The notes: generated by a model not told the origin, from the sequence alone. DNA of 64,000 nt from Tamilnaduibacter salinus (GCF_003096655.1 NZ_QEKQ01000009.1:8937-72936); one strand, 5' to 3'; counted from the stretch's first letter, positions 28,484-38,405 are shown. Program-made: numbers and translations.

Positions 28484-28512
28484 TTGAAGTTTGAACACTC
28501 AAGCGCTATCAT
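28484..28512 (+). promoter_or_regulatory. Sigma-70 promoter of the alpha operon, inside an inverted repeat
   Basis: TTGAAG (28484-28489) and TATCAT (28507-28512) are 17 bp apart, 61 bp before rpsM. The promoter is nested in dyads: GCTTGA (28483-28488) with TCAAGC (28498-28503), and outside these GCGCAATG (28470-28477) with CATTGCGC (28510-28517), followed by CTTTTT. The outer stem could also act as a weak terminator for the spc operon. Confidence 0.65.
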
Positions 28513-28573
28513 TGCGCGCCCTTTTTGTGGCGGACAATTCACATAGCAAAGCTTTGACTGCGGAGTAATCTGA

Positions 28574-28930
28574 ATGGCACGTATAGCGGGTGTCAATATT
28601 CCCGACAACAAACACGCTGCTATCTCGCTGACCTATATCTTCGGGGTCGGCCGGACAACAGCGCGGCAGCTTTGCGACGCGGCCGGCATTCAGACGGATG
28701 CCAAGGTTCGTGACCTCAGCGATGAGCAGATTGACGCGCTTCGGAACGAAGTCGGCAAGCTGTCCGTCGAGGGTGACCTGCGTCGTGAAGTTCAGATGAA
28801 CATCAAGCGTTTGAAGGACCTGGGCTGTTACCGGGGGCTGCGCCATCGGCACGGTCTGCCGGTTCGTGGCCAGAGTACCAAGAACAACGCCCGTACTCGT
28901 AAGGGTCCTCCCAAACCAATTCGTAGGTAA
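28574..28930 (+). CDS. rpsM: 30S ribosomal protein S13
   Basis: S13 is a head protein contacting P-site tRNA and S19. The 118-residue protein [30 protein letters not shown] has the helix-two-turn-helix motif and a basic tail ([21 protein letters not shown]). It opens the alpha operon behind its own promoter; in E. coli S4 regulates this operon at the rpsM leader. Confidence 0.98.
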   Translation: MARIAGVNIPDNKHAAISLTYIFGVGRTTARQLCDAAGIQTDAKVRDLSDEQIDALRNEVGKLSVEGDLRREVQMNIKRLKDLGCYRGLRHRHGLPVRGQSTKNNARTRKGPPKPIRR

Positions 28931-28943
28931 CAGGTAGGTAAAG

Positions 28944-29333
28944 ATGGCAAAGCCAGGTACACGTACCCGTAAAAAGGTGAAAAAGACGGTTGTTGATGGC
29001 GTCGCGCACATCCACGCGTCCTTCAACAACACGATCGTGAGCATTTCCGATCGGCAGGGCAATGTCCTGTCCTGGGCCACTTCTGGTGGTTCTGGTTTCC
29101 GTGGCTCACGTAAGAGCACACCTTTTGCTGCGCAGGTAGCAGCTGAAAGAGCCGGTAATGCGGCTGCTGAATACGGCCTGAAAAACCTGGATGTTGAGGT
29201 TAAGGGTCCTGGGCCCGGACGTGAATCCGCTGTACGCGCACTGAATGGCTGTGGGTACAAGATCACGAACATCACTGATGTGACGCCGATTCCGCACAAC
29301 GGCTGTCGTCCGCCCAAGAAGCGCCGCGTATAA
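28944..29333 (+). CDS. rpsK: 30S ribosomal protein S11
   Basis: S11 forms part of the platform near the mRNA exit. The 129-residue protein has the signature [19 protein letters not shown] and [22 protein letters not shown], ending in the basic tail RPPKKRRV. It lies 13 bp after rpsM in alpha-operon order. Confidence 0.98.
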   Translation: MAKPGTRTRKKVKKTVVDGVAHIHASFNNTIVSISDRQGNVLSWATSGGSGFRGSRKSTPFAAQVAAERAGNAAAEYGLKNLDVEVKGPGPGRESAVRALNGCGYKITNITDVTPIPHNGCRPPKKRRV

Positions 29334-29350
29334 CAGGAGACAGTTAAAAT

Positions 29351-29971
29351 ATGGCACGTTACATAGGTCCAAAATGTAAGCTGTCTCGCCGTGAAGGGAC
29401 AGATCTTTTTCTGAAGAGCGGCGTCCGCGCACTCGACTCCAAGTGTAAGCTTGATACCCCGCCGGGGATGCACGGCGCACGTCGCAGCCGTCTGTCCGAA
29501 TACGGTGTACAGCTCCGCGAAAAGCAGAAAGTCCGTCGTATGTACGGCATTCTCGAGAAGCAGTTCCGCAGCTATTACAAGGAAGCGGCCCGTCGCAAGG
29601 GCGCGACCGGTGAGAACCTGCTGCAGCTCCTCGAAAGCCGTCTCGATAACGTCGTATACCGCATGGGTTTTGGTTCAACCCGTGCCGAGGCCCGTCAGCT
29701 GGTATCGCACAAGGCGTTGCTGGTCAATGACAAAGCGGTCAATATCCCGTCTTACCAGGTGCAGCCAGGTGATGTGGTAACGGTCCGCGAAAAGGCCAAG
29801 AATCAGCTGCGCATCAAAGGCGCTCTGGAAGTGGCGGCCAATCGTGCCCCTGTGGAGTGGATCGACGTTGATAGCAACAAGATGACCGGCACCTACAAAG
29901 CCGTCCCTGAACGGGCCGAGCTGTCAGCCGACATCAACGAGCACCTCATCGTCGAGCTTTACTCCAAGTAA
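29351..29971 (+). CDS. rpsD: 30S ribosomal protein S4
   Basis: S4 initiates 30S assembly and, in E. coli, represses the alpha operon. The 206-residue protein [20 protein letters not shown] carries the S4 RNA-binding domain near residues 96-160 ([25 protein letters not shown]). The four-cysteine zinc knuckle of some bacteria is absent, matching the E. coli type. It sits directly upstream of rpoA. Confidence 0.98.
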   Translation: MARYIGPKCKLSRREGTDLFLKSGVRALDSKCKLDTPPGMHGARRSRLSEYGVQLREKQKVRRMYGILEKQFRSYYKEAARRKGATGENLLQLLESRLDNVVYRMGFGSTRAEARQLVSHKALLVNDKAVNIPSYQVQPGDVVTVREKAKNQLRIKGALEVAANRAPVEWIDVDSNKMTGTYKAVPERAELSADINEHLIVELYSK

Positions 29972-30008
29972 GGCCTGAGTTCAGCAAAGTGAGCAGATAG
30001 GGGCGTCT

Positions 30009-31013
30009 ATGCAGCGTTCAGTACATGATTTGTTGACACCACGTACGATCGACGTGAAGGAACTGGGATCCTCGCACGCCCGCGTGACGCTGGAGCCGCT
30101 CGAACGCGGCTTCGGTCACACACTCGGTAGCGCGTTGCGCCGGATCCTACTGTCCTCCATGCCGGGGTGCGCCATCACGGAGGCCTCCATTGATGGCGTC
30201 CTGCACGAATACAGTGCGATCGAGGGTGTCCAGGAAGATGTCATCGAGATTCTCCTGAATCTCAAGGGTGTCGCCGTGCAGATGGACGGTCGCGATGACG
30301 CGGAACTGACTCTCTCCAAGAGTGGGCCGGGCGCCGTGACCGCGGGCGACATCCAGCTCGACCACGATGTGGAGATCGCCAACCCGGATCATGTGATTTG
30401 TCACCTGAGCGATAAGGGTGAAGTCAACATGCGTCTGCGGGTGGTGCGTGGTCGCGGTTACGAAGCTGCCGACCAGCGGGGTCTGGACGATGATGAGACC
30501 CGCGCGATTGGACGCCTTCAGCTGGACGCGACCTTCAGCCCGATCCGCCGGGTGGCCTATTCGGTCGAGAACGCACGGGTCGAACAACGTACGGACCTCG
30601 ACAAGCTGGTGATCGACCTGGAAACCAACGGCACTGTTGATCCGGAAGAAGCCATCCGTCGGGCCGCTACCATTCTTCAACAGCAACTGGCTGTATTCGT
30701 GGACTTTGATCACGAAAAAGAGCCGGAGCGTGTTGAAGAAGAAGAAGAGGTCGACCCGATCCTGCTGCGGCCGGTGGACGATCTCGAGCTGACGGTTCGC
30801 TCCGCGAACTGCCTCAAGGCTGAGAACATTTACTACATCGGCGATCTTATTCAGCGGACGGAAGTTGAGCTGCTGAAGACGCCCAATCTTGGTAAGAAGT
30901 CGCTGACCGAGATCAAGGACGTGCTGGCCTCTCGCGGGCTGTCCCTCGGCATGCGCCTGGATAACTGGCCGCCGGCGAGCCTGCGTGGTGATGACCGCGT
31001 ACTCGGTGGCTGA
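30009..31013 (+). CDS. rpoA: DNA-directed RNA polymerase subunit alpha
   Basis: RpoA dimerises to scaffold RNA polymerase. The 334-residue protein has the N-terminal assembly domain (about 1-235, with [20 protein letters not shown]), an acidic linker (EEEEEVDP near 240), and the C-terminal domain that binds UP elements and activators, including [20 protein letters not shown] and [14 protein letters not shown]. Length is close to the E. coli 329. It is followed by rplQ. Confidence 0.98.
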   Translation: MQRSVHDLLTPRTIDVKELGSSHARVTLEPLERGFGHTLGSALRRILLSSMPGCAITEASIDGVLHEYSAIEGVQEDVIEILLNLKGVAVQMDGRDDAELTLSKSGPGAVTAGDIQLDHDVEIANPDHVICHLSDKGEVNMRLRVVRGRGYEAADQRGLDDDETRAIGRLQLDATFSPIRRVAYSVENARVEQRTDLDKLVIDLETNGTVDPEEAIRRAATILQQQLAVFVDFDHEKEPERVEEEEEVDPILLRPVDDLELTVRSANCLKAENIYYIGDLIQRTEVELLKTPNLGKKSLTEIKDVLASRGLSLGMRLDNWPPASLRGDDRVLGG

Positions 31014-31050
31014 TCGCCGATCTGGTCGTTAAAGGTAAGGAATCAGAGCA

Positions 31051-31440
31051 ATGCGTCATCGTAAAAGTGGTCGTAGTTTAAGCAGGACCAGTTCGCATCG
31101 CAAAGCCATGTTCCGGAACATGACTGCGTCGCTGGTTGAGCATGAGTTGATCAAAACTACCCTGCCTAAGGCGAAGGAGCTTCGTCGAGTGGCAGAGCCG
31201 TTGATCACACTCTCCAAGAAAGATTCGGTGGCCAACCGCCGTCTGGCGTTTTCGCGCCTGCGGAACGACGCCGCTGTGGGTAAGCTGTTTGATGAGCTGG
31301 GCCCGCGGTATGCGGAGCGTCCGGGGGGCTATCTCCGTATCCTGAAGTGCGGGTTCCGCGCTGGTGATAATGCGCCGATGGCGTATGTTGAGCTGGTGGA
31401 TCGGCCTGTCGACTTCGACGTGGAGGACGACGAGGACTAA
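31051..31440 (+). CDS. rplQ: 50S ribosomal protein L17
   Basis: L17 sits near the tunnel exit. The 129-residue protein [21 protein letters not shown] has the conserved N-terminal basic block and the [28 protein letters not shown] segment, then an acidic tail (DVEDDED). It closes the alpha operon and is followed by a strong terminator. Confidence 0.98.
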   Translation: MRHRKSGRSLSRTSSHRKAMFRNMTASLVEHELIKTTLPKAKELRRVAEPLITLSKKDSVANRRLAFSRLRNDAAVGKLFDELGPRYAERPGGYLRILKCGFRAGDNAPMAYVELVDRPVDFDVEDDED

Positions 31441-31460
31441 GGTCCGTTGTCGCCGAATAG

Positions 31461-31494
31461 AAAGCCGGTGGGCGAACGCTCACCGGCTTTTTTT
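31461..31494 (+). terminator. Intrinsic terminator of the alpha operon
   Basis: AAAGCCGGTG-GGCG and CGCT-CACCGGCTTT pair over fourteen positions (one G-U) around an AA loop and are followed by a T-run of seven. It lies 20 bp after rplQ. On the other strand the stem is followed by a weaker TTTCTATT, so it may also help end uvrA transcripts. Confidence 0.9.
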
Positions 31495-31517
31495 GGTTGA
31501 TGGAATGTTACGGGATG

Positions 31518-31555
31518 CTAAGAGTCTGCACGATTTCTACCGCGCAGACTCTTAG
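31518..31555. repeat. 12-bp perfect inverted repeat overlapping the uvrA stop
   Basis: CTAAGAGTCTGC (31518-31529) and GCAGACTCTTAG (31544-31555) are perfect inverted copies with a 14-nt loop. The right arm contains the uvrA stop codon (TAA on the minus strand, 31554-31552). No T-tract follows on the minus strand. It could be a 3'-end stabilising stem or a site for a dimeric protein. Confidence 0.75.
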
Positions 31556-34416
31556 TCGACCGGTTCCTGGCTGGGCTTGGGGGCGATGGCGTTGGGCTGC
31601 CCGAGCATTGGCTTGAGATACCGCCCGGTGTGCGAGGCGGCGTGGCCGGCCACCGACTCCGGCGTGCCTTCCGCAATGATGTCGCCGCCACCCTGACCGC
31701 CTTCGGGCCCCAGGTCGATGAGCCAGTCGGCTGTCTTGATCACGTCCAGGTTGTGCTCAATGACGACAACGGTGTTGCCGTGGTCCCGGAGGCGTTCTAG
31801 CACGTGCAGTAGTTGCTGGATGTCATAGAAATGCAGGCCGGTGGTCGGCTCATCCAGAATGTAGAGCGTCTTGCCGGTATCCCGTTTTGACAGTTCCCTT
31901 GCGAGCTTGACCCGCTGAGCCTCCCCGCCAGAGAGGGTGACCGCGTTCTGCCCAAGTTTGACGTAGGACAGGCCGACATCCATCAGCGTCTGGAGTCTCC
32001 GGGCGAGAAATGGCACCGCCTCGAAAAACGGCAATGCCTCCTCCACCGTCATCTCCAGTACCTCGTGAATGCTCTTGCCCTTGTATTGCACTTCCAGCGT
32101 TTCGCGGTTGTAGCGTTTGCCTTTGCAGACATCACATGCCACAAAGATGTCGGGCAGGAAATGCATCTCCACCTTGATGACGCCGTCACCGTGGCAGGCT
32201 TCGCAACGCCCCCCCTTGACGTTGAACGAGAAACGCCCTGGTTTGTAACCCCGCGCTCGCGCCTCCTGGGTGCCCGCGAACAGTTCCCGGATGGGGGTGA
32301 ATAGTCCGGTGTAGGTGGCCGGGTTGGATCGGGGCGTCCGGCCGATCGGGCTCTGGTCGATATCGATGACCTTGTCGAGTTGATCGAGCCCCTCAATGGT
32401 CTTGTACGGCGCATGGTCCAGGCTGGTGGCCCGATTAAGCTGTTGTGCCGCCACCGGGTGCAGCGTGTGGTTAATCAGGGTTGATTTGCCGGACCCGGAG
32501 ACGCCGGTGACGCAGGTGAGGGTCCCGAGTGGCAAGCGCAGGGTCACGTCCTTGAGGTTGTTGCCGCAAGCGCCCGCCAGTGTCAGGGTCTCGCCATGGC
32601 CCCGATGTCGGCGTGCGGGGACCGGAATGACGCGATCCCCCCGCAGGTACTGGCCGGTCAGTGAGTCCGGGTGATTGATCACGGTGTCCGGGGGGCCGTC
32701 GGCGACGATGTGGCCGCCGTGAACGCCCGCACCGGGCCCGATATCGATGAGGTGGTCGGCGCTGCGGATCGCATCTTCATCGTGCTCGACCACGATGACG
32801 GTATTGCCCAGGTCCCGCAGATGGGTCAGCGTTCGCAGCAGCCGATCGTTGTCCCGCTGGTGAAGCCCGATGGAGGGCTCGTCCAGGATGTACATCACAC
32901 CCACCAGTCCGGCGCCAATCTGGCTGGCAAGGCGAATGCGCTGCGCCTCGCCGCCAGACAGGGTGTCGGCCGCCCGTTCCAGGTTCAGGTAATCGAGACC
33001 GACATTCACCAGGAACTGAAGACGCTGGCGAATCTCCTTGAGAATCTTTTCAGCAATCTCACCCCGCCGCCCGGGCAGTGTCAGGTTTTCGGTATAGTCC
33101 CAGGCTTCTCCCACAGGCAGCCGTGTCAGGTCGGGCAGATTGCGGTCGTTGATGAATACATGGCGAGCGCTGCGCCGCAACCGCGAGCCGCCGCAGTCCA
33201 CACAGGGCATCTGTGTCAGATGCCGGGCCAGTTCCTCCCGCATGGTCTGGGATTCGGTTTCCCGGTAACGCCGTTCCAGGTTGGGAAGCACGCCTTCGAA
33301 CGGGTGCGCTTTTTCCATGATGTGGCCGCGGGAATTGACATAGCGAAAGGTGACCTCTTCATCCCCGGTGCCATTGAGAACCCTCGCCCGGAACCACTCC
33401 GGCAGCTCCCGGAAGGGGGTGTCCATATCCATTCCGTAGTGCTCTGCAACGCTGCTGAGCAACTGGAAGTAGTAGACGGATCGTCGATCCCAGCCCCGGA
33501 TAGCGCCTTCAGCGAGTGAGGCCTCCGGGTGCTGAACGATCTTCTCCGGGTCAAAGAACTGGCGGACGCCGAGGCCATCACACGTCGGGCAGGCGCCGGC
33601 GGGGTTGTTGAATGAGAACAGCCGGGGCTCAAGTTCGGTCAGCGAGTAGCCGCATTGAGTGCAGGCGTAACGGGCGGAAAACGTATGTTCCTCACCGTCG
33701 CCGTCAAGCGGAGCGGTCAGGGCGATGCCGTCAGACAGCCCCAAGGCGGTCTCGAAGCTTTCGGCCAGCCGTTGTTCCAGTCCGGGCTTGACCCGGAATC
33801 GGTCCACAACGACATCGATGGAGTGTTTCTTTTTCTTGTCCAGATCGGGTAGATCATCAATGTCCCAGACCCGGCCGTCGATGCGCAGGCGGATGAAGCC
33901 CTGAGCCCGCATTGATTCGATAACCTGGACATGCTCGCCCTTGCGGTCGCGGATCACCGGGGCCAGAATCATCCGCTTGTCGCCTTCGGGCAGGGCGAGC
34001 ACCTGATCCACCATCTGACTCACGGTCTGGGCAACGAGTGGCTGTCCGTGGTCCGGGCAGCGGGGCTCGCCGGCGCGCGCGAACAGCAGCCGAAGGTAGT
34101 CATAGATTTCGGTGATGGTACCGACTGTTGAGCGCGGGTTGTGGGATGTGGATTTCTGTTCGATCGAAATCGCTGGCGACAATCCCTCGATATGGTCCAC
34201 GTCGGGTTTTTCCATCATGGACAGGAACTGGCGCGCGTAGGTCGACAACGACTCCACATAGCGGCGTTGACCTTCCGCATAGAGTGTGTCGAACGCCAGG
34301 GAGGACTTGCCAGAGCCGGACAGGCCAGTCACAACGACGAGTTGATCCCTCGGAATCTCAAGGTCAACGTTTTTCAGATTGTGGGTTCGCGCCCCCTGGA
34401 TGCTGATGTGGTCCAT
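31552..34416 (-). CDS. uvrA: UvrABC excinuclease subunit A
   Basis: UvrA is the DNA-damage sensor ATPase that loads UvrB in nucleotide excision repair. The 954-residue protein has two ABC cassettes: Walker [11 protein letters not shown] near residue 31 and [10 protein letters not shown] in the second half, with signature motifs LSGGEAQR in both. Zinc modules [14 protein letters not shown] and [18 protein letters not shown] are intact. It lies only 17 bp downstream of pomB on the same strand. I see no canonical LexA box immediately upstream, unlike the E. coli uvrA-ssb region. Confidence 0.98.
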   Translation of the reverse strand: MDHISIQGARTHNLKNVDLEIPRDQLVVVTGLSGSGKSSLAFDTLYAEGQRRYVESLSTYARQFLSMMEKPDVDHIEGLSPAISIEQKSTSHNPRSTVGTITEIYDYLRLLFARAGEPRCPDHGQPLVAQTVSQMVDQVLALPEGDKRMILAPVIRDRKGEHVQVIESMRAQGFIRLRIDGRVWDIDDLPDLDKKKKHSIDVVVDRFRVKPGLEQRLAESFETALGLSDGIALTAPLDGDGEEHTFSARYACTQCGYSLTELEPRLFSFNNPAGACPTCDGLGVRQFFDPEKIVQHPEASLAEGAIRGWDRRSVYYFQLLSSVAEHYGMDMDTPFRELPEWFRARVLNGTGDEEVTFRYVNSRGHIMEKAHPFEGVLPNLERRYRETESQTMREELARHLTQMPCVDCGGSRLRRSARHVFINDRNLPDLTRLPVGEAWDYTENLTLPGRRGEIAEKILKEIRQRLQFLVNVGLDYLNLERAADTLSGGEAQRIRLASQIGAGLVGVMYILDEPSIGLHQRDNDRLLRTLTHLRDLGNTVIVVEHDEDAIRSADHLIDIGPGAGVHGGHIVADGPPDTVINHPDSLTGQYLRGDRVIPVPARRHRGHGETLTLAGACGNNLKDVTLRLPLGTLTCVTGVSGSGKSTLINHTLHPVAAQQLNRATSLDHAPYKTIEGLDQLDKVIDIDQSPIGRTPRSNPATYTGLFTPIRELFAGTQEARARGYKPGRFSFNVKGGRCEACHGDGVIKVEMHFLPDIFVACDVCKGKRYNRETLEVQYKGKSIHEVLEMTVEEALPFFEAVPFLARRLQTLMDVGLSYVKLGQNAVTLSGGEAQRVKLARELSKRDTGKTLYILDEPTTGLHFYDIQQLLHVLERLRDHGNTVVVIEHNLDVIKTADWLIDLGPEGGQGGGDIIAEGTPESVAGHAASHTGRYLKPMLGQPNAIAPKPSQEPVD

Positions 34417-34433
34417 GATCTCCCTGTTTGCAT

Positions 34434-35369
34434 TTACCAGACGGGGGTCTGGCTTTCGGGTTTGCTGCGGAAAACGTCGGTCCAGTCGTCGGAGCTGCTC
34501 GCATCGGACCCCTCGCGATCTTCCGCGAGGTCTTCGAGTCTGAGGCGACTTTCATCCGGTGCATTGGACAGATCGATGATGATCTCCACCCGACGGTTTT
34601 TTGCCCGGTGTTCCCGTGAATCGTTCTCGAAGCGGGGTTGGGTCGGGCCGTAGCCGACCACTTTTACCCGGCCGGGGTCAATGTCGGCGGCCTTGATCAA
34701 GGCGTTTCCCACCGTTGCGGCGCGATCTGCTGAAAGGTTCCAGTTGGATCGGTACCGTGCGGTGCTGATCGGGACGTTGTCCGTATGGCCCTCGACCGTC
34801 AGGTCACCGGGAATCTGTTCGAGAATTTTGGCCATTCGATAGAGCAGTTCTTCGAACTCAAAGGTGATACGACTTGAGCCGGAGGCAAAAGAACCCTTCT
34901 CCTCGACCCGGATGGTGACTGATTTTCGGCCTTCTTCGACGGAGACGCGGCCGTCCTGTATCGAAGCGTCCAGACGTTTCCGCGCGGATTCGGCCACGGT
35001 GTCGACTTTCTCTTTGAGCGCGTCTTCCTGCTTGGTGCTGACCTTGTTCTGCGTGGTGTTGGTTTCGACTTCCGGCTCGCGTTCGGCCTTGCTCTGTCGA
35101 ACCTGGTCGAGCACTGTGGGCTCGGGCTTACCGGGTGAAAAGTGCTTGAAGACAGGGGACGTTCCCTCAGGAATTTCCAGAGCGGGGACATCCCGCTGGA
35201 CGCCAAAGGCTTTCGCCATCTCTTCGGCAATCTGCTTGAACTTGTTGGCATCGATCTCTGAAAACGACAGCAACAAAACGAAAAAGCACATCAGCAGCGA
35301 CATCAGGTCGGCAAACGTCATGACCCATGCCGGCGTGCCTCGTTTTTCTTCCTCCGGTAAGTCATCCAT
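34434..35369 (-). CDS. pomB: Flagellar stator protein, PomB/MotB family (Na+ type)
   Basis: With PomA this forms the ion-conducting stator that anchors to peptidoglycan and powers flagellar rotation. The 311-residue protein has a short cytosolic N terminus, one TM segment beginning [19 protein letters not shown], and the essential ion-binding Asp at residue 21. A charged linker (about 90-140) precedes an OmpA-like domain (about 150-270) with [11 protein letters not shown] and [10 protein letters not shown]. The TM and following [13 protein letters not shown] segments resemble Vibrio PomB more than E. coli MotB. Na+ coupling is inferred from that likeness. Confidence 0.9.
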   Translation of the reverse strand: MDDLPEEEKRGTPAWVMTFADLMSLLMCFFVLLLSFSEIDANKFKQIAEEMAKAFGVQRDVPALEIPEGTSPVFKHFSPGKPEPTVLDQVRQSKAEREPEVETNTTQNKVSTKQEDALKEKVDTVAESARKRLDASIQDGRVSVEEGRKSVTIRVEEKGSFASGSSRITFEFEELLYRMAKILEQIPGDLTVEGHTDNVPISTARYRSNWNLSADRAATVGNALIKAADIDPGRVKVVGYGPTQPRFENDSREHRAKNRRVEIIIDLSNAPDESRLRLEDLAEDREGSDASSSDDWTDVFRSKPESQTPVW

Positions 35370-35396
35370 CGTGTGTGCCTCCCCAGTGCAGCGCGA

Positions 35397-36161
35397 TCAA
35401 GCGGCTTCTTCGGACTGTTCGCGTTTTTCCGGAGGCAGATAGCTGCTAAGCATCTGCTCTACCACCCGGGGGTTCTGGCCTTGCTGGATCGTTGTCACCG
35501 CATCAATGACCAGCGCCTGCATCCGGGCCTCCTCAGTAATCCGGAGTTCCAGCTTGTCCGCGATCGGGATGGCAACCATGTTGGCGATCATGGCTCCGTA
35601 GAGTGTGGTCAGTAGTGCGACGGCCATCGCGGGACCGATCGACTTTGGGTCTTCCATATTGGAGAGCATCTGGACCAGGCCGATGATGGTACCAATCATC
35701 CCCATCGCCGGCGCGACGTCGCCCATGGCGTGGAACACTTTGGAGCCCATGCGGTTACGCTCAAGCGTCATTAAACGCTCTTTGGCCATCAATGCCTTGG
35801 TGGTCTCTGGGTCCTGGCCGTCGATCATATGTCGAATGCCCTGCTGGAAAAACGACGAGCTGCTTTCATGGTTTTCCAGCTCGAGCATGCCCTTCTTCCG
35901 GGCGATGTCGGCGACCTCTACCACCTCTTCGATCAAGGCCCCAGTATCGGGGAGTCGGAACTTGAATGCCCGGCCGGCGGCTCGGAATGCGTTTAAGAAC
36001 TGGGAAAAACTGAACTTTGACAGTACGACAAAGAGCGTTCCCATGACGACGATCGCGATGGATGCAGGATTGGCAAACACGGAGAGAGAACCGCCGAAAA
36101 AGACTGCCAAAGCGATGACAACAATTGCACCGACAAGTCCGACCAATGTCGCAAAATCCAT
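35397..36161 (-). CDS. pomA: Flagellar stator protein, PomA/MotA family (Na+ type)
   Basis: PomA surrounds PomB with four-TM subunits and couples ion flow to FliG in the rotor. From ATG 36161 (GGGGAG 7 bp upstream) the protein is 254 residues, close to Vibrio PomA, starting MDFATLVGLVGAIVVIALAV. It contains DVAPAMGMIGTIIGLVQMLSNM and GPAMAVALLTTLYGAMIANM, the conserved TM3/TM4 stretches, and the cytosolic loop that faces FliG. An upstream start at 36197 lacks such a site. pomB follows after 27 bp. No other flagellar genes are present in the window. Confidence 0.92.
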   Translation of the reverse strand: MDFATLVGLVGAIVVIALAVFFGGSLSVFANPASIAIVVMGTLFVVLSKFSFSQFLNAFRAAGRAFKFRLPDTGALIEEVVEVADIARKKGMLELENHESSSSFFQQGIRHMIDGQDPETTKALMAKERLMTLERNRMGSKVFHAMGDVAPAMGMIGTIIGLVQMLSNMEDPKSIGPAMAVALLTTLYGAMIANMVAIPIADKLELRITEEARMQALVIDAVTTIQQGQNPRVVEQMLSSYLPPEKREQSEEAA

Positions 36162-36300
36162 GGAGTGTCTCCCCGTCGCTTTAAAAGCCAATAACAAGGC
36201 GACAGTTTAGCCGCCGTTGGCAGAGCTGAACAGCTGGCGATCACCCACGCTCCCTTGCGTGGACTCTCTCTGGTACCATTCCCGGCCTGATCATTAACGA

Positions 36301-37677
36301 ATGAGTGATCTCCCTTTCATGGATTCTCTGGAAAAACGCTCGGTCGCGGCGCTGGCCGCCGTCTACGCCATGCGCATGCTCGGCCTGTTCATGGTGCTGC
36401 CGGTCTTCGTCCTGCTTGGACAGGACCTGGTGGGAGCGACGCCGGCCCTGCTGGGGTTTGCCATGGGGGCCTATGGATTGAGCCAGGCCCTGCTGCAGAT
36501 CCCGTTCGGGATGTTGTCCGACCGGATTGGCCGTAAGCGCCTGATCCACTTCGGGCTCGCGCTGTTTGCGGTTGGTAGCCTGCTCGCGGGGCTGTCGGAG
36601 CATGTATACGGCGTGATTGCGGGTCGGGTGCTTCAGGGAGCTGGTGCCATTGCGAGCGTATTGATGGCATTGCTCAGCGACCTGACGCGGGAAGAGAACC
36701 GGACGCAGGCCATGGCGACGGTTGGCCTGTCCATTGGGGTGGCGTTCGCCGTCTCGTTGTTTCTGGGGCCGATGCTTGGTGAGCTTGCGGGCCTGCCCGG
36801 TCTGTTCTACCTGACGGCCGGACTGGCCCTGGCGGGGATGGCGCTGGTGCAGTGGTGGGTGCCGACGCCCGCCCGGGAAACGGTGCATCCGGATGCGCAA
36901 CCGGCCTCCCGGCAGTTAAAACGAGTGCTGACCGATGGCCGGCTGTTGCGGCTGGATTTTGGCATTTTCGCGCTGCATCTGGTGCTGACCGCATTGTTCC
37001 TGGTGGTGCCCGTCACTCTGCAGGACAAGGCTGGGCTCCCCTCGGGTCACCACTGGTGGGTCTATCTGTCGGTTATGGCGCTCGGGTTTATCGCCATGGT
37101 GCCGTTCATCATCATTGGCGAGAAAAAACGCCTGATGAAGCCCGTACTGTGCGGCGCCGTGGCGATGCTGACGTTCTCATGCCTGCTGTTGCTGGTTAGC
37201 CCCCCGACCCTGCCCGTGTTGTGGGGGACTCTTTTTCTGTTCTTTATGGCCTTCAACCTGCTGGAAGCGACTCTGCCGTCGCTGATCAGCAAGGAGTCTC
37301 CGGCGGGCGCAAAGGGAACGGCGATGGGGGTCTACTCCACGTCCCAGTTTCTGGGTGCGTTCGTCGGAGGCGCTGTCGGCGGGGTGCTTGTGGAGCGTAT
37401 TGGGGACGCAGCACCGTTCCAGATGATGCTGGTCGTTCTGACCCTCTGGCTGCTGGCCGCTCTCACCATGCGAGCGCCAAGCCATACCAAGAGTTTCGTG
37501 GTACAGTTGCGTTCATCCGGCGACGACTCGGAGGGCGGTATCGATCAGGCCCTGCGCCAGCTGCCTGGCGTCGATGATGTCACGATCCTCTCAGGCAGTC
37601 GCACCGCCTACCTGAAGGTGGACCAGCAAGCGTTCGACGCCAAGGCCCTCGACGGATTGGCGTTCGTCAAGCAATAA
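36301..37677 (+). CDS. yajR: YajR-type MFS transporter
   Basis: A 12-TM major facilitator superfamily transporter of 458 residues, probably an inner-membrane proton-coupled exporter; the natural substrate is not known. Motif A (GMLSDRIGRKRLI) lies after TM2 and the RVLQGAGAIASVLMALLSDLTREENR segment resembles E. coli YajR closely. The last ~65 residues (about 395-458) form a soluble ferredoxin-like YAM domain, the distinguishing mark of YajR. It is divergent from pomA (140 bp apart) and precedes ssb by 82 bp; a yajR-like gene next to uvrA/ssb is common in gammaproteobacteria. Confidence 0.88.
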   Translation: MSDLPFMDSLEKRSVAALAAVYAMRMLGLFMVLPVFVLLGQDLVGATPALLGFAMGAYGLSQALLQIPFGMLSDRIGRKRLIHFGLALFAVGSLLAGLSEHVYGVIAGRVLQGAGAIASVLMALLSDLTREENRTQAMATVGLSIGVAFAVSLFLGPMLGELAGLPGLFYLTAGLALAGMALVQWWVPTPARETVHPDAQPASRQLKRVLTDGRLLRLDFGIFALHLVLTALFLVVPVTLQDKAGLPSGHHWWVYLSVMALGFIAMVPFIIIGEKKRLMKPVLCGAVAMLTFSCLLLLVSPPTLPVLWGTLFLFFMAFNLLEATLPSLISKESPAGAKGTAMGVYSTSQFLGAFVGGAVGGVLVERIGDAAPFQMMLVVLTLWLLAALTMRAPSHTKSFVVQLRSSGDDSEGGIDQALRQLPGVDDVTILSGSRTAYLKVDQQAFDAKALDGLAFVKQ

Positions 37678-37759
37678 GATGGCGGGACCCGTCTTACCCC
37701 TCACGACAAGCCGGCCAGGGACGTTGCCGGTGGCAAGAAACGACAATCAGGAGTGAAAC

Positions 37760-38275
37760 ATGGCACGAGGCGTCAACAAAGTCATCCTCATCGGCAATCT
37801 GGGTAACGACCCTGATACCCGGTACAGCCCCAATGGCAATGCCGTGACCAACTTCAATATTGCGACGGATGAGAGCTACAAGGACCGTCAGTCCGGGCAG
37901 CTGGTTCCGAAGACCGAGTGGCACCGCATCGTCATGTTCGGCAAGATTGCCGAGATCGCGGGTCAGTACCTGCGCAAAGGCTCCAAGGTCTACATCGAAG
38001 GCAAACTCCAGACCCGCAAGTGGCAGGGGCAGGATGGCGTTGATCGCTACACCACGGAAGTGGTGGTGGACATCAACGGCCAGATGCAGATGCTCGACAG
38101 CCGTGGCGGTTCCCAGGATAGCGGCATGGCTCAGTCCGGGCCGACAGCCAGCCCGCAATCGGCGCCCCAGGGTGGCGGTCAGCCCGCGTCCGGCGGCTAC
38201 AGCCAGCCGAACCAGTCGGGCGGTGGTGGCATGCCTGAGCCGGTCGACGACTTTGACGATGACATCCCATTCTGA
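37760..38275 (+). CDS. ssb: Single-stranded DNA-binding protein
   Basis: SSB protects ssDNA and recruits replication and repair enzymes. The 171-residue protein starts [22 protein letters not shown] with an N-terminal OB-fold (1-110). A glycine/glutamine/proline-rich linker (about 112-160) follows, then the interaction tip [15 protein letters not shown] precedes the ATG. A strong terminator follows at 38307. The family usually sits next to uvrA; here yajR, pomA and pomB lie between. Confidence 0.98.
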   Translation: MARGVNKVILIGNLGNDPDTRYSPNGNAVTNFNIATDESYKDRQSGQLVPKTEWHRIVMFGKIAEIAGQYLRKGSKVYIEGKLQTRKWQGQDGVDRYTTEVVVDINGQMQMLDSRGGSQDSGMAQSGPTASPQSAPQGGGQPASGGYSQPNQSGGGGMPEPVDDFDDDIPF

Positions 38276-38306
38276 GGGGGCACGTTGGATCCTATTGGAT
38301 CGTGTC

Positions 38307-38336
38307 AAAGGCCGGCGTCGATGGTGCCGGCCTTTT
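38307..38336 (+). terminator. Intrinsic terminator of ssb
   Basis: AAAGGCCGGC (38307-38316) pairs perfectly with GCCGGCCTTT (38326-38335) around a 9-nt loop, ending in TTTT. It lies 31 bp after the ssb stop and separates ssb from the msh operon. Confidence 0.85.
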
Positions 38337-38375
38337 GCATCCGGTCTCAAAAAGCGTCGTGTTCTGTTACATTTG

Positions 38376-38405
38376 TTGACAAAACTTGTGAAACTCACGT
38401 ATCAG
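38376..38405 (+). promoter_or_regulatory. Candidate promoter of the msh operon
   Basis: TTGACA (38376-38381) is a consensus -35 with TATCAG (38400-38405) 18 bp downstream. It is 90 bp upstream of mshI, just after the ssb terminator. A TAGAAT hexamer at 38443 is an alternative -10 without a good -35. Nearby GGTAACAGTA/GGTAACACG forms a short direct repeat of unknown role. Confidence 0.45.

Noticed and set aside
34424-34440. LexA-like CTG...CAG sequence just upstream of uvrA
   Set aside because: The half-sites are 11 bp apart rather than 10 and the centre lacks the alternating T/A tract, so it does not fit the SOS box.
36162-36300. Candidate promoters between pomA and yajR (TACCAT and TAAACT hexamers; an AGCTG-AA-CAGCT dyad)
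   Set aside because: No -35 element at proper spacing and no clear sigma-28 site; the dyad is short and may be chance.
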